Assembly (NCBI RefSeq): GCF_002833405.1
Contig: NZ_CP025135.1
Location: forward strand, 1,469,501 to 1,533,500
Length of the DNA stretch: 64,000 bases
Source: Planococcus sp. MB-3u-03
Lineage (GTDB): Bacteria > Bacillota > Bacilli > Bacillales_A > Planococcaceae
Direction: 5' to 3'
Below, piece by piece: positions 1-10,144 of this stretch (position 1 is its first letter; each line of letters opens with the position of its first letter). The position numbers and the translations under genes were made by a program. The notes beneath the pieces were generated by a model, which saw only the letters and a program-made list of their open reading frames with translations, was not told where the DNA came from and ran no database searches.

Positions 1-2130
1 CCGCTCGAAGAAGGACAGGAAATTACAGAAGAAGTCGTCTCTGATACGACAGATGCGCTGAGAAGCCGCATCGATGTGCTCGGCGTCAGTGAGCCGAGCA
101 TCCAAATCGAAAGCGGCAACCGCATACGCGTTCAATTGGCGGGTATTGAAGACCAATCGTCTGCCCGTGAGCTGCTTTCAACAGAAGCGAATTTATCGTT
201 CCGCGATGCAGATGATAATGTCATGCTATCGGGGAATGACCTCGCGCAAGGCGGTGCGACGGCTACTTTCAACCAGGAAGGCCAGCCGATCGTCACGCTT
301 GAACTGAACGAACCGGGCAAATTCGCTGAAGTGACGGGCGAAATCGCTCAAAAGCCGGCACCGGATAATGTCCTGGTCATCTGGCTCGATTTTGAAGAAG
401 GCGTCGATTCCTATCAGGAAGAACGCCTGGAAGCGGATCCGAAATTCGTTTCCGACCCGCGTGTGTCGCAACGCATCAATTCACCAAGTGTTGAAATCTC
501 CGGTTCCTTTACAGTTGAGGAAACGCAGAATTTGGCCGGTATTTTGAACGCCGGGGCGCTTCCGGTAAAACTCGAAGAAGTGTATTCGACTTCTGTCGGG
601 GCGCAATTTGGTGAACAGGCGCTTGACCAGACGACTTTCGCTGCCGGAATCGGCATCGCGGCAGTTCTCATCTTCATGCTTTTGTTCTACCGTTTCCCAG
701 GCGCGATCGCAGTCGTCACGCTATCCGCTTACGTCTATTTGATCCTTGTGATCTTCCAGTGGATTGGCGGGGTGCTGACCTTGCCAGGTATCGCAGCTAT
801 CATGCTCGGTGTCGGGATGGCAGTCGATGCCAATATCATCACCTATGAGCGCATACGCGAAGAATTGCGGACGGGTCAGTCTGTGCGGGATGCGTTTCGT
901 ACAGGCGCAAGATCTTCATTTTCTGCGATCATCGACGCGAATATCACGACACTTCTAGCTGCCACCGTCTTGTTCTATTTCGGCACAAGCTCCGTCAAAG
1001 GGTTTGCGACGATGCTGATTATTTCCATTCTTGCCAGCTTCCTGACTGCTGTATGGGGTTCTCGTCTTCTGCTTGGTTTGTGGGTATGGAGCGGATTCCT
1101 GGATGATAAACCGGGATGGTTCGGCTTATCGAAAAACAAGATTCACTCAAAAGAAGAAAATCTTCACATCACGGATTTGACGACGCCTTACGACCGCTTT
1201 GATTTTGCCGGCAACCGCCGCAAATTCTTCGCTGCCTCGCTTGCGCTCATTTTAGCAGGCATGGTCGTGCTGTCGATTTTCCAATTGAACTTAGGAATCG
1301 ATTTCTCCAGCGGTACACGCGTCGAAGTCACTTCTGAATCTTCATTGACAAAAGATGAAGTGGAGAGCTTCGTGGAAAGTGCGGGCTACCCGTCTGACGA
1401 TATCGTCATGGCAGGGGAAGATTCTTCAATCGGCGTCGTCCGATACAGCGAAGAATTCAGCCAAACGGAAATTGAAGAATTGAAATCTGCGGCTATAGAC
1501 GAATACGGCATCGAGCCGAATGTCTCGACCGTATCACCGACCGTCGGCATTGAACTCGCACAAAATGCCTTGATGGCACTTGCCATTGCGGCAGTCGGCA
1601 TTATCATCTATGTGGCATTCCGCTTCGAATGGCGCATGGGTGTGGCCTCGGTCGTCGCGCTTCTGCATGATGCGTTCTTCATTGTCGCGGCATTCAGCTT
1701 GCTGCGGCTGGAAGTGGACATTACGTTTATTGCAGCCGTTCTGACGATTGTTGGTTATTCAATCAACGACACGATTGTCACCTTTGACCGGATCCGCGAG
1801 AATATGCGCCGCGTCAAGAAGGTGGAAACAGTGGAGCAATTGGAGAAAATCGTCAATACTTCGCTGCGCCAGACCTTGACGCGTTCGGTCAATACCGTCA
1901 TGACGGTATTCCTTGTCGTGCTCGCGCTTCTGATTTTCGGCGCTGCATCGATTACGAATTTCTCGATCGCATTATTGATCGGCTTGATCGCAGGAACGTA
2001 TTCATCGATCTTCATCGCTGCCCAGCTATGGCTCGTATTGAAAAAACGCGAGTTGAACAAGAAGGGGCCGATCGATATCGAGAAGAAAGAACAAGAGTCC
2101 AAATGGGGCTCTGACGAACCGGTCGTTTAA
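1..2130 (+). CDS. secDF: Protein translocase subunit SecDF (5' end cut by window edge)
   Basis: Fused SecD-SecF membrane protein that uses the proton motive force to help SecYEG release exported proteins. The reading frame is open from base 1, so the N-terminus lies outside the window; 709 residues are visible. The SecD half ends in a membrane block with the conserved stretch MLGVGMAVDANIITYERIRE (about residues 270-290). The SecF half starts near residue 420 (NLGIDFSSGTRVEV) and ends with another membrane block containing VGYSINDTIVTFDRIREN. Fusion of the two halves is typical of Bacillales. The gene ends at a strong terminator, so it is not cotranscribed with the next gene. Identification is secure. 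Confidence 0.97.
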   Translation, partial: PLEEGQEITEEVVSDTTDALRSRIDVLGVSEPSIQIESGNRIRVQLAGIEDQSSARELLSTEANLSFRDADDNVMLSGNDLAQGGATATFNQEGQPIVTLELNEPGKFAEVTGEIAQKPAPDNVLVIWLDFEEGVDSYQEERLEADPKFVSDPRVSQRINSPSVEISGSFTVEETQNLAGILNAGALPVKLEEVYSTSVGAQFGEQALDQTTFAAGIGIAAVLIFMLLFYRFPGAIAVVTLSAYVYLILVIFQWIGGVLTLPGIAAIMLGVGMAVDANIITYERIREELRTGQSVRDAFRTGARSSFSAIIDANITTLLAATVLFYFGTSSVKGFATMLIISILASFLTAVWGSRLLLGLWVWSGFLDDKPGWFGLSKNKIHSKEENLHITDLTTPYDRFDFAGNRRKFFAASLALILAGMVVLSIFQLNLGIDFSSGTRVEVTSESSLTKDEVESFVESAGYPSDDIVMAGEDSSIGVVRYSEEFSQTEIEELKSAAIDEYGIEPNVSTVSPTVGIELAQNALMALAIAAVGIIIYVAFRFEWRMGVASVVALLHDAFFIVAAFSLLRLEVDITFIAAVLTIVGYSINDTIVTFDRIRENMRRVKKVETVEQLEKIVNTSLRQTLTRSVNTVMTVFLVVLALLIFGAASITNFSIALLIGLIAGTYSSIFIAAQLWLVLKKRELNKKGPIDIEKKEQESKWGSDEPVV

Positions 2131-2142
2131 GTTTAATAGGAG

Positions 2143-2187
2143 AAAGGGACAGGGTATAGAGTATTGATACCTTGTCCCTTTTTTTAT
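2143..2187 (+). terminator. Rho-independent terminator after secDF
   Basis: AAAGGGACAGGGTAT pairs with ATACCTTGTCCCTTT (one G-U pair) across a short loop and is followed by a T run. Confidence 0.9.
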
Positions 2188-2238
2188 GCAAAAAAGCGGC
2201 ACGGTGTACGCAGCTTGAAAAAAGAAAGGATGGTTCAC

Positions 2239-2679
2239 ATGAAATTGCAATGGCTCTTATTGCTCGGACTTGTTTTTGCTATCATCATCGCGGTATTTGC
2301 AGTATTTAATGTCGATAATGTGCCGGTCAATTATGTGTTCGGCGAATCACAATGGCCATTGATCCTGGTCATTCTCGTGTCCGCATTGCTCGGCTTCCTG
2401 TTATCGAGCATTCTCGCCATGACGCGCACTTACCAATTGAAGCGCAAAGTGAAGACGCTCCAAAAAGAAGTGGCGGTCAAGGAATCGCTTATCGCCACAC
2501 AGCAGAACGAAATCGCTGAATACCAGCGCGCAGGCGTTACGCCTGATGCAATGGTCGTCACCGGGGAAGAACGGACGCAAGATGCGGACGACTCGCTCCG
2601 GTCACAGCCTAAACGCGACGAGTTCGGCGTCAACGACACAGAAGACCGCCGTCCGGACACACGCCGCGACGGATTGTAA
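2239..2679 (+). CDS. LapA-domain (DUF1049) membrane protein
   Basis: Small membrane protein of 146 residues. It has two hydrophobic segments: residues 4-24 (LLLLGLVFAIIIAVFAVFNV) and about 35-57 (WPLILVILVSALLGFLLSS). A charged, probably coiled-coil stretch follows (KRKVKTLQKEVAVKE), then a hydrophilic tail. This is the LapA/YrvD architecture, and the position between secDF and recJ matches yrvD of B. subtilis. The ATG at 2239 is chosen because AAAGGA lies eight bases upstream; ATG 2230 overlaps that ribosome binding site. LapA in Gram-negatives acts in lipopolysaccharide assembly, which cannot apply here, so the function is unknown. Confidence 0.85.
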   Translation: MKLQWLLLLGLVFAIIIAVFAVFNVDNVPVNYVFGESQWPLILVILVSALLGFLLSSILAMTRTYQLKRKVKTLQKEVAVKESLIATQQNEIAEYQRAGVTPDAMVVTGEERTQDADDSLRSQPKRDEFGVNDTEDRRPDTRRDGL

Positions 2680-2685
2680 AAAATG

Positions 2686-2716
2686 AACCTTTCGGCTAAG
2701 CGCCGAAAGGTTTTTG
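2686..2716 (+). terminator. Terminator after the LapA-domain gene
   Basis: AACCTTTCGG and CCGAAAGGTT form a stem around GCTAAGCG's loop, followed by TTTTTG. It sits seven bases after the stop codon. Confidence 0.88.
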
Positions 2717-2763
2717 TCTGCCCGCTGATGTTGTATAATGTACGGGTGAGGAAGTGAGATCCA

Positions 2764-5106
2764 ATGATTGAATCGAAAAAAAGATGGCAATTGACAAGCC
2801 CGGATGAACAATCCGTCCAGAACTTACAAGAAGCGCTATCCTTGTCCTCTGTGCTGGCGAAGATCCTCGTCACGCGCGGGATCGACACGGTGGAAAAAGC
2901 GCAGGAATTTCTGGATGTCGAATTATCCGGCATACATAATCCGTTTCTGATGAAGGATATGGACGTCGCTGTGGCGCGTATCCAACAGGCGATTGAAGCG
3001 GAAGAAAAAATTCTCGTCTACGGTGACTACGACGCAGACGGGGTGACCAGTACGACAGTGATGATGACAGTGCTGCAGGACCTGGGGGCTGATGTGTCCT
3101 TTAAGATCCCGAACCGCTTCGACCATGGCTACGGCCCGAATGCAGAACTGTTCAAGGAAGCCCATGCGGAAGGCATCAACTTGATCGTCACAGTCGATAA
3201 CGGCGTCTCAGGAATCGAACCGGTGCGCTTGGCGAATGAACTGGGGATGGATGTCATCATCAGTGACCACCACGATATCGGCGATGAACTTCCCGCAGCA
3301 CTCGCGGTCATTCATCCGCGGCATCCAGAAGGCAATTACCCGTTTGGCGAACTGGCCGGTGTCGGTGTTGCATTCAAGATGGCACAGGCGCTCTACGGGG
3401 ACATCCCGGACCATTTGACGGAGCTGGTCGCGATCGGCACGATTGCCGATTTGGTGCCATTGCACGGTGAAAACCGCGTGCTCGTGAAAGAAGGCTTGCG
3501 TGCCTTGCAGGATTCGCCGATGCCCGCGATTGCGGCGCTCGCGGATGTTGCAGGCGTTAAGCAACGCGACATTACGGAAGAGACGATTGGCTTCATGTTC
3601 GGCCCGCGCATCAATGCGATCGGTCGCCTGCAATCAGCAGACCCGGCCGTGCGGATGTTCATGACCGACGATCCATCGGAAGCGAGATCGCTTGCAGATG
3701 GCTTGGACGTCTTGAATAAAGAACGCCAGGCGATCGTCAAGGCGATTTCCGAGCAGGCGATCGAGCAAGTGGAAGCGCGTTATGGGGAACAGCTGCCGCA
3801 TGTCATCGTCGTTGCGCAGGAAGGCTGGAATCCCGGCGTCGTCGGCATCGTCGCCTCGAAATTGACCGAGAAGTTCTATCGCCCGTCGATTGTGCTGTCG
3901 CTCGACTTGGCAAACGGCAAAGCGAAAGGCTCGGCGCGCAGCATCGAAGGCTTTCATCTATACAATGAACTCGCCAAAAACCGTGACATCCTGCCGCATT
4001 TCGGCGGCCACCCGATGGCAGCAGGCATGACGCTTGCCGCGGAAGACGTCGACGAATTACGCGAGCGTTTGAACGAGCAAGCGAAAACTTCATTGACCGC
4101 AGAAAATTTGGTACCGGTCGTGTCGATCGATATTCCCGTGACGCTTGATGAAGTGGATACGGATACGATCGAAGGCATGCGCCGTCTAGCGCCCTTTGGC
4201 ATGGGCTTTGCCAAGCCGAAATTTTATTTAAGCGGCGTAAAGGTTGCCGGCATCCGTAAAATCGGCGCCAGCCAAGCGCATTTGAAGATGGAGCTGGCGC
4301 AAAACGGCTCCACCCTGGATGCAGTCGGCTTCGGCATCGGTGAGCTTGGCGACGAACTGACGCCTGATGTTAAAATCGATGTCATCGGCGACCTGCAGAT
4401 CAACGAATGGAACGGGCGTAAAAAACCGCAGCTATTGGTGGAAGATATCCGTACGGACGAATGGCAATTATTCGACATCCGTGGCATTCGCCAAGTCAGC
4501 CGCTGGTCGAAGCTTATCCCAAAACAGAACCAGGTATTCGTCGCTTTCCAGAAAGAAACGGAAGCGGTATTCAGCTCGCTGCTTGAAGGGCCGATTGTTA
4601 CGGCACAAGCGCTCGCTGAATCAGATTCTGCGAAAGACCATCTCGTGCTATTGGATCTGCCGGATTCAGAAGAGCAGCTGTCGTCCGTACTCAAACAGTT
4701 GCGGCCGAAGCGCGTCTATGCCCATTTCTATGCGCAGGAATCCCAGTATTTCGAGCGCATTCCGGACCGTGACCAATTCAAATGGCTGTTCGGTTTCGTC
4801 AAGAAGCGCGGCACTTTCGATTTCAAAAAGAACGGCGAAGAACTCGCCAAACATAAAGGCTGGAGCCGGGAAACTTTATTTTTCATGCTTCAGGTGTTTT
4901 TTGAACTCGGTTTTGTTACACTTAACAATGGAATTACCGAGATTGCACAGGCTCCGGGAAAACGTGATCTTTCAGAAGCGCCAGCTTATAAAAAGCGCGA
5001 GCGGCAGATTGCTTTGGAACAAAAGCTCTTGTATGCATCCTATCGGGATCTAAAAGACTGGTTTGACGCCCAAGTGTCAGCCAAGGAGGAAGAATTATGG
5101 ATTTAA
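2764..5106 (+). CDS. recJ: Single-stranded-DNA-specific exonuclease RecJ
   Basis: 5'-3' exonuclease acting on single-stranded DNA in recombination and mismatch repair. At 780 residues it is the long Firmicutes form with an extra C-terminal domain beyond the roughly 580-residue core. The DHH phosphoesterase motifs are visible: VYGDYDADG (about residue 85), VTVDNGVSG and [11 protein letters not shown]. The DHHA1 motif GGHPMAAGM lies near residue 415. The start ATG at 2764 follows GAGGAAGTGAG. The 3' end overlaps apt by 10 bases, so the two are translationally coupled, as in B. subtilis. Confidence 0.97.
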   Translation: MIESKKRWQLTSPDEQSVQNLQEALSLSSVLAKILVTRGIDTVEKAQEFLDVELSGIHNPFLMKDMDVAVARIQQAIEAEEKILVYGDYDADGVTSTTVMMTVLQDLGADVSFKIPNRFDHGYGPNAELFKEAHAEGINLIVTVDNGVSGIEPVRLANELGMDVIISDHHDIGDELPAALAVIHPRHPEGNYPFGELAGVGVAFKMAQALYGDIPDHLTELVAIGTIADLVPLHGENRVLVKEGLRALQDSPMPAIAALADVAGVKQRDITEETIGFMFGPRINAIGRLQSADPAVRMFMTDDPSEARSLADGLDVLNKERQAIVKAISEQAIEQVEARYGEQLPHVIVVAQEGWNPGVVGIVASKLTEKFYRPSIVLSLDLANGKAKGSARSIEGFHLYNELAKNRDILPHFGGHPMAAGMTLAAEDVDELRERLNEQAKTSLTAENLVPVVSIDIPVTLDEVDTDTIEGMRRLAPFGMGFAKPKFYLSGVKVAGIRKIGASQAHLKMELAQNGSTLDAVGFGIGELGDELTPDVKIDVIGDLQINEWNGRKKPQLLVEDIRTDEWQLFDIRGIRQVSRWSKLIPKQNQVFVAFQKETEAVFSSLLEGPIVTAQALAESDSAKDHLVLLDLPDSEEQLSSVLKQLRPKRVYAHFYAQESQYFERIPDRDQFKWLFGFVKKRGTFDFKKNGEELAKHKGWSRETLFFMLQVFFELGFVTLNNGITEIAQAPGKRDLSEAPAYKKRERQIALEQKLLYASYRDLKDWFDAQVSAKEEELWI

Positions 5107-5609
5107 AGCAATATATAACCATCGTAGAAGATTGGCCGAAGCCAGGAATCAAGTTCAAGGATATTACATCTTTGATGGACAGCGGCGAAGCCTATAAATA
5201 CGCAACGGATCAAATCGTCGCATATGCGAAGACAGTTGATGCAGAAATCATCGTCGGGCCGGAAGCTCGCGGCTTCATCATCGGCTGCCCTGTCGCTTAT
5301 GCTCTTGAAATCGGCTTTGCGCCAGTCCGCAAAGAAGGCAAATTGCCGCGTGAAGTGATTCGCGCACAATACGGCCTCGAGTACGGGACAGACGTATTGA
5401 CGATGCATAAAGATGCCATCAAACCGGGACAGCGCGTCTTGATCACGGACGATCTTTTGGCTACCGGCGGAACGATCAACGCAACGATCAACCTGGTCGA
5501 ACAGCTTGGCGGCGTTGTTGTCGGCTGCGCATTTTTAATCGAATTGACTTATTTGGATGGCCGCAAGAACCTAGACGGCTATGACGTCACAACTTTGATG
5601 CAATATTAA
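5097..5609 (+). CDS. apt: Adenine phosphoribosyltransferase
   Basis: Purine salvage enzyme that joins adenine to PRPP to give AMP. The 170 residues are normal for the family. The N-terminal segment has [19 protein letters not shown], and the PRPP-binding loop [13 protein letters not shown] lies near residue 120. The ATG at 5097 lies inside the end of recJ and is preceded by a strong AAGGAGG. A good terminator follows, so the recJ-apt unit ends here instead of running into relA. Confidence 0.97.
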   Translation: MDLKQYITIVEDWPKPGIKFKDITSLMDSGEAYKYATDQIVAYAKTVDAEIIVGPEARGFIIGCPVAYALEIGFAPVRKEGKLPREVIRAQYGLEYGTDVLTMHKDAIKPGQRVLITDDLLATGGTINATINLVEQLGGVVVGCAFLIELTYLDGRKNLDGYDVTTLMQY

Positions 5610-5610
5610 G

Positions 5611-5648
5611 AAAATCACTTTGCCTTTTTGGGCAAGGTGATTTTTTTT
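5611..5648 (+). terminator. Terminator after apt
   Basis: AAAATCACTTTGCC pairs with GGCAAGGTGATTTT around a TTTTT loop and is followed by eight T. Confidence 0.92.
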
Positions 5649-5698
5649 CTGACGGTAGGGTATGGTAGAGAAAGAAACTTGCGAGAGAGGTGATTTCC

Positions 5699-7252
5699 AT
5701 GATCGAATTGGACAGACGGTATGACCCTGGGCAAAATAATGAATTGATCGGGCAGCTGCTAAACGATGCGACTCCTCTAGAACAGACTACCAGGGAGACC
5801 GAAGCACTGTTCAATGACATCAAGAAAGATCTTCCCCGCGTACGCATCAAGCGGCCGGTCCATTTCTTCGAGAAACTATGGTCCGTATTTGCCGATGAGT
5901 ATGAAGTGGCGGATGATAACGGTTATGGCACCATTGTGTTCGGCCAGGACCTGTTTCCGGAATGGAAAGGCAAACTGGACCGCGAATACAAAAAGCTCGA
6001 TTCGACGATCAACCGGCGCGTCAATATCCGCGATTACGGGGCGGTCGGCGACGGCATCACGGATTGCACCGAAGCGTTCAAAAAAGCGATCGGCAACGGC
6101 CGCGTGGAAGTGACGGTCCCGCCGGGCATCTATATTGTCAAAGGCATCCGCGTCCCGTCATGGAGCCGGATCGTCGGGGCGGGCAAGACCGCTTCCGTCA
6201 TCAAGCTGCATCCGAAAGCACCGAAGCGTTCGCGTTTATTGACGAACTCCAATTATGTGACCGGCAACCGCAATATCTCGATCGAAAGCTTGAGTCTCGA
6301 TTGGAATGTGGAACGGCTCGGCCAGACGGAACGCACCAATGCCTGGGGCAATTATTCGAGCTGTGTCACTTTTGCGGGCGTCACGTACGGGTGGGTGCGA
6401 GACGTGGAAGCGATCAATCCCGGACTGCACTGCGTCGACATCACGTCGCCGCTTTATAATTACGCAGGCGACGGCATGCGCGGTAGGGGCGGCAGCAAAT
6501 ATATCTGGGTCGATAAAGTGAACGGCTTCGGTTTCGGGGACGATGGCTTGACGACCCACCATAGCGATTATGTCTTCGTCTCGAACTGCCATTTCTCCGA
6601 TCCAAGTGGAAAAGCCCATAAAAAAGGCTATTCAAATTCCAATGGCATTGAAATAGATGACGGCTCCAGGCATGTTTGGCTATGCAATAATTCCACTACG
6701 CGCTGCTTCGGTGGCATCGAAATCAAAGCACATGCCAATTCTTCGGCAGCGTCCGGCGTCTTCATTTCCGGCCATTTGTCGGTCAATGACAACCGCTCAT
6801 TTAACTTTCGCCATATCGGCCATCACCTGCGGGAAGATCCCGAATCCTTGTCGGCCTATAATATCAAGGCGCAGCGGCTTGTTTCATTGGCGCCTGTGGA
6901 AACACGGCTTTATAAAGATTCGTCCCCACGCTCGCTGGTCATTTCCGGTTACCGCAACGTTGCGATTAACCGATTCCTGTTCGAAGGCGACCCGCTCTAT
7001 GATTACAAAGGACGGCCCGCTTCCGCCGTACAATACCGTGCCGAGCACATTTCACTGTCAAATGGCGTCGTGCGCGGATTTCGCACGGCGGGGTCGGACA
7101 TCTCGATCATGGGCGGCCAGCAGAGCGCGCGCAACGTACGCGTCAAAAACATCATGAGCGTCGACTCATCGAACAAGACCGTCGCAGTGGGCGACGACAG
7201 CAAATGGATCATGGTCGACGGCATCCGCAAACAAAAAGCAGACCGCCTGTAG
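5699..7252 (+). CDS. Pectate-lyase-superfamily (GH28-related) beta-helix protein, non-secreted, unknown substrate
   Basis: 517-residue protein. After about 110 residues of charged, helical-looking N-terminal sequence comes the start of a Pectate_lyase_3-type parallel beta helix: INRRVNIRDYGAVGDGITD, then TVPPGIYIVKGIRVPSWSRI. The rest is rich in short strands and Asn/Asp turns, including NGIEIDDGSRHVWLCNNS. This fold is used by polysaccharide lyases, glycosidases and phage tailspikes. No signal peptide or membrane segment is seen, so it may be cytoplasmic, or released by lysis or another route. ATG 5699 (RBS GAGAGGTGA) is preferred to GTG 5690. The gene lies alone between the apt terminator and the relA promoter, a position not occupied in B. 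subtilis. Substrate and role are unknown. Confidence 0.75.
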   Translation: MIELDRRYDPGQNNELIGQLLNDATPLEQTTRETEALFNDIKKDLPRVRIKRPVHFFEKLWSVFADEYEVADDNGYGTIVFGQDLFPEWKGKLDREYKKLDSTINRRVNIRDYGAVGDGITDCTEAFKKAIGNGRVEVTVPPGIYIVKGIRVPSWSRIVGAGKTASVIKLHPKAPKRSRLLTNSNYVTGNRNISIESLSLDWNVERLGQTERTNAWGNYSSCVTFAGVTYGWVRDVEAINPGLHCVDITSPLYNYAGDGMRGRGGSKYIWVDKVNGFGFGDDGLTTHHSDYVFVSNCHFSDPSGKAHKKGYSNSNGIEIDDGSRHVWLCNNSTTRCFGGIEIKAHANSSAASGVFISGHLSVNDNRSFNFRHIGHHLREDPESLSAYNIKAQRLVSLAPVETRLYKDSSPRSLVISGYRNVAINRFLFEGDPLYDYKGRPASAVQYRAEHISLSNGVVRGFRTAGSDISIMGGQQSARNVRVKNIMSVDSSNKTVAVGDDSKWIMVDGIRKQKADRL

Positions 7253-7295
7253 CCCCTGGGGTATTTCTGGAAGATAGATGAAAACACGCAAAAGC

Positions 7296-7325
7296 TTTAC
7301 TTTTTAGCGGAAAGTTATCTATAAT
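7296..7325 (+). promoter_or_regulatory. Putative sigma-A promoter of relA
   Basis: TTTACT (7296-7301), an 18-base spacer, then TATAAT (7320-7325), about 45 bases before the relA start. Found by eye; the -35 box is imperfect. Confidence 0.55.
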
Positions 7326-7369
7326 AAAGAAATACTCTTCTGGAAATAAATAAAGCAAGGTGGGCAATT

Positions 7370-9559
7370 ATGGCGAAAGATCAAGTGAGAACAGTTGAAG
7401 ATGTATTCGAAATGGTTGCGTCCTATATGAATGCAGAGCACGTAGAAACGATTAAGAAGGCGTACCAGCTTGCCTATGAAGCCCATGATGGCCAATTCCG
7501 GAAATCCGGCGAACCGTATATTGTGCATCCGGTGCAAGTGGCCGGGATCCTCGCAGAATTGCAGATGGATCCGGCCACAGTCGCAGCGGGTTTTTTGCAT
7601 GACGTCGTAGAAGATACCGACGTCAGCCGCGAAGACATCGTCCGCGAATTCGATGAGGAAGTCGCATTATTGGTCGATGGCGTGACGAAACTGAGCAAGA
7701 TCAAGTATATGTCGAAAGAAGAACAACAGGCAGAAAACCACCGCAAAATGTTTGTCGCGATGGCGCAGGATATTCGCGTCATCCTCATCAAACTGGCTGA
7801 CCGCCTGCATAATTTGCGGACCTTGAAATACCAATCGGCCGAAAAGCAGCGCATCAAAGCGAATGAGACGCTGGAGATTTTTGCGCCGATTGCACACCGC
7901 TTAGGGATCAATACGATCAAATGGGAGCTCGAAGACACGGCTCTCCGTTATTTAAATCCCCAGCAATATTACCGCATCGTCAATTTAATGAAGAAAAAAC
8001 GCACGGAGCGGGAAGATTATTTGAATAACGTCATGGGCGAAATCCGCGTCCAGCTTGATGAGGTCGGCATTGAAGCCGATCTATTCGGGCGTCCAAAGCA
8101 TATTTACAGCATTTACAAGAAAATGGCGATGCAAAACAAGCAATTCAATGAAATCTATGATTTGCTCGCTGTGCGCATCACTGTCGACAGCATCAAAGAC
8201 TGTTACGCGGTGCTTGGCATCATCCACTCCACATGGAAGCCGATGCCGGGGCGCTTCAAGGATTACATCGCCATGCCGAAACAGAATTTATACCAATCGC
8301 TCCATACGACGGTCATCGGGCCGCAGGGCGATCCTTTGGAAGTGCAGATCCGCACCGAAGAAATGCACCGCATCGCCGAATACGGGGTCGCGGCGCACTG
8401 GGCTTACAAAGAAGGCAAGACTTCTGACAAGCCGCTCAGCTCCGTGGATTCCCGCCTGTCGTGGTTCCGCGAAATCCTTGATTTCCAGAACGAATCCGAC
8501 AATGCAGAAGAATTCATGGAATCACTGAAGTTCGACTTGTTTTCGGATATGGTCTACGTGTTCTCGCCAAAAGGCGACGTTATCGAAATGCCCGACGGTT
8601 CTTGCCCGATTGATTTTGCCTACCGCGTCCATAGCGAAATCGGCAATAAGACGATCGGCGCGAAAGTGAACGGCAAAATGGTGCCACTCGATCACGAGTT
8701 GCATACCGGTGACATCGTCGAAATCTTGACGTCCAAGCAATCGGTCGGCCCGAGCCGCGATTGGCTCAATATCGCCAAATCGACACAGGCAAAAAACAAG
8801 ATCAAGCAATTCTTCAAAAAGCAAGTGCGCGAGGACAATGTCCATAAAGGGCGTGACCTCGTCGAAAAAGAGATCAAAGCACAGGAATTCACTCAAAAGA
8901 AGTGCTGACAGCAGAGAACATCAAACGCGTCATTGAGAAATATAATTTCGCCAGCGAAGATGATATGTATGCGGCTGTCGGATTCAACGGCATCACCGCC
9001 CAGCAAGTCGTCAACCGTTTGGCGGAGCGCCAGCGCAAAAGCGCGAGCAGGAAGAAGCCATCGAAAAATCACCGTGGAAATGAAGTCCAGCCAGCCGAAA
9101 AACAGACGGAATCCGGCGTCATCGTACGCGGCATCGACAATATGATGATCCGTTTGTCGAAATGTTGCAACCCGGTGCCGGGTGATGCCATTCTCGGTTT
9201 TATTACCAAAGGCCGCGGCGTCTCGGTCCACCGGGCGGATTGCCCGAATATCCAGGCAGATGAATCCGACCGGCTGATTCCGGTCGAGTGGGAAAATGCA
9301 GGATCGCCTGAAAACAAATCGTATCAAATCGATATCGAAGTGCAGGCATACGACCGTACCGGCTTGATCAACGAAGTGATGCAACATGGTCAGCGAGACG
9401 AAGACGACGATTACCGCCGTCAGCGGACGTGCTGACAAAGACAAGATCGCGACGATCAATTTGTCGATCATGATTCCGCATATCTCCCACCTGAATCGTG
9501 TCGTGGAACGCATCAAGCAAATTCCGGACGTTTATTCGGTTACACGCGTGACGAATTAA
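7370..9559 (+). CDS. relA: GTP pyrophosphokinase/ppGpp hydrolase RelA (frameshifted in this sequence)
   Basis: Bifunctional RSH enzyme that makes and degrades (p)ppGpp in the stringent response. The HD hydrolase domain ([12 protein letters not shown]) and the synthetase domain ([14 protein letters not shown], about residue 240) are intact in the first frame, followed by the TGS domain. The first frame stops at 8908, but the protein continues in other frames: [18 protein letters not shown] from about 8897, [17 protein letters not shown] near 9150, and the ACT domain ending [12 protein letters not shown] at 9559. Shifts fall near 8895, 9045, 9068, 9105 and 9385. Between 9045 and 9105 three one-base losses restore the frame, so a garbled in-frame stretch hides a real segment (EQEEAIEK, then [12 protein letters not shown]). 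Most simply these are sequence errors in an intact gene. AAGGTGGG precedes ATG 7370. Confidence 0.93.
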
Positions 9560-9568
9560 GGAGGAGCC

Positions 9569-10012
9569 ATGAAAGTCGTATTGCAGCGTTCAAAAAGCGT
9601 CCGTCACCGTTGACGGGCAAATTACAGGGCAATCGATTCCGGCTATGTCTTATTGGTCGGCATCACCCATAGCGATACACAAGCGGATGCGGTATACGCC
9701 GCCAAGAAAATTGCCGGGCTTCGCTTGTTCGAAGATGAAGACGGCAAGATGAACCGCTCGATCGAGGAAGCGGGGCAGCGTGCTGTCGATTTCAGTTCAC
9801 CCTGTACGGAGACGTTAAAAGGGCGGCGCCCGAGCTTCGTCGAAGCGGCACGCCCGGAACAAGCGGAACCGTTATGGCTGAAATTCAATGAGGAATTGAC
9901 AAGCCACGGCCTCCAGGTTGAAACCGGCGTATTCGGCGCGATGATGGACGTCCAGCTCGTCAACGACGGGCCGGTCACCATCATCGTCGATTCGGATGGT
10001 GCTAAGAAATAA
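9569..10012 (+). CDS. dtd: D-aminoacyl-tRNA deacylase (multiple frameshifts in this sequence)
   Basis: Removes D-amino acids wrongly attached to tRNA. ATG 9569 follows AAGGAGGAG directly after relA. The protein starts MKVVLQRSK, then changes frame near 9598 ([11 protein letters not shown]) and 9632 ([14 protein letters not shown]). The frame then looks open to 10012, but 9775-9820 is garbled: SVLSI (frame of 9777), QFTLYGDV (frame of 9793) and [14 protein letters not shown] (frame of 9824) each lie in a different frame. The conserved SQFTLYGD motif is therefore hidden by three shifts that sum to zero. The C-terminal [21 protein letters not shown] motif is intact. Probably an intact gene with sequence errors. 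Confidence 0.9.
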
Positions 10013-10054
10013 ATGAACGTATAGATGGAAATGTCTCATGCATACCTCAAATGA

Positions 10055-10095
10055 AATAGCGGAAGAAAAGAATCTCTTTTCTTCCGCTATTTTAT
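10055..10095 (+). terminator. Terminator after dtd
   Basis: AATAGCGGAAGAAAAGA pairs perfectly with TCTTTTCTTCCGCTATT across a 3-base loop (17-bp stem), followed by TTATT. It could work on both strands. Confidence 0.88.
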
Positions 10096-10144
10096 TGTAG
10101 CCTGAGTTTTACGCTATTTATGATGTAGAACTTTAGATGGGAAT

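Noticed and set aside
8890..9390. Programmed ribosomal frameshifting in relA
   Set aside because: Several shifts in one gene, in ordinary A runs, with no slippery heptamer plus pseudoknot arrangement, and the same pattern in unrelated genes.
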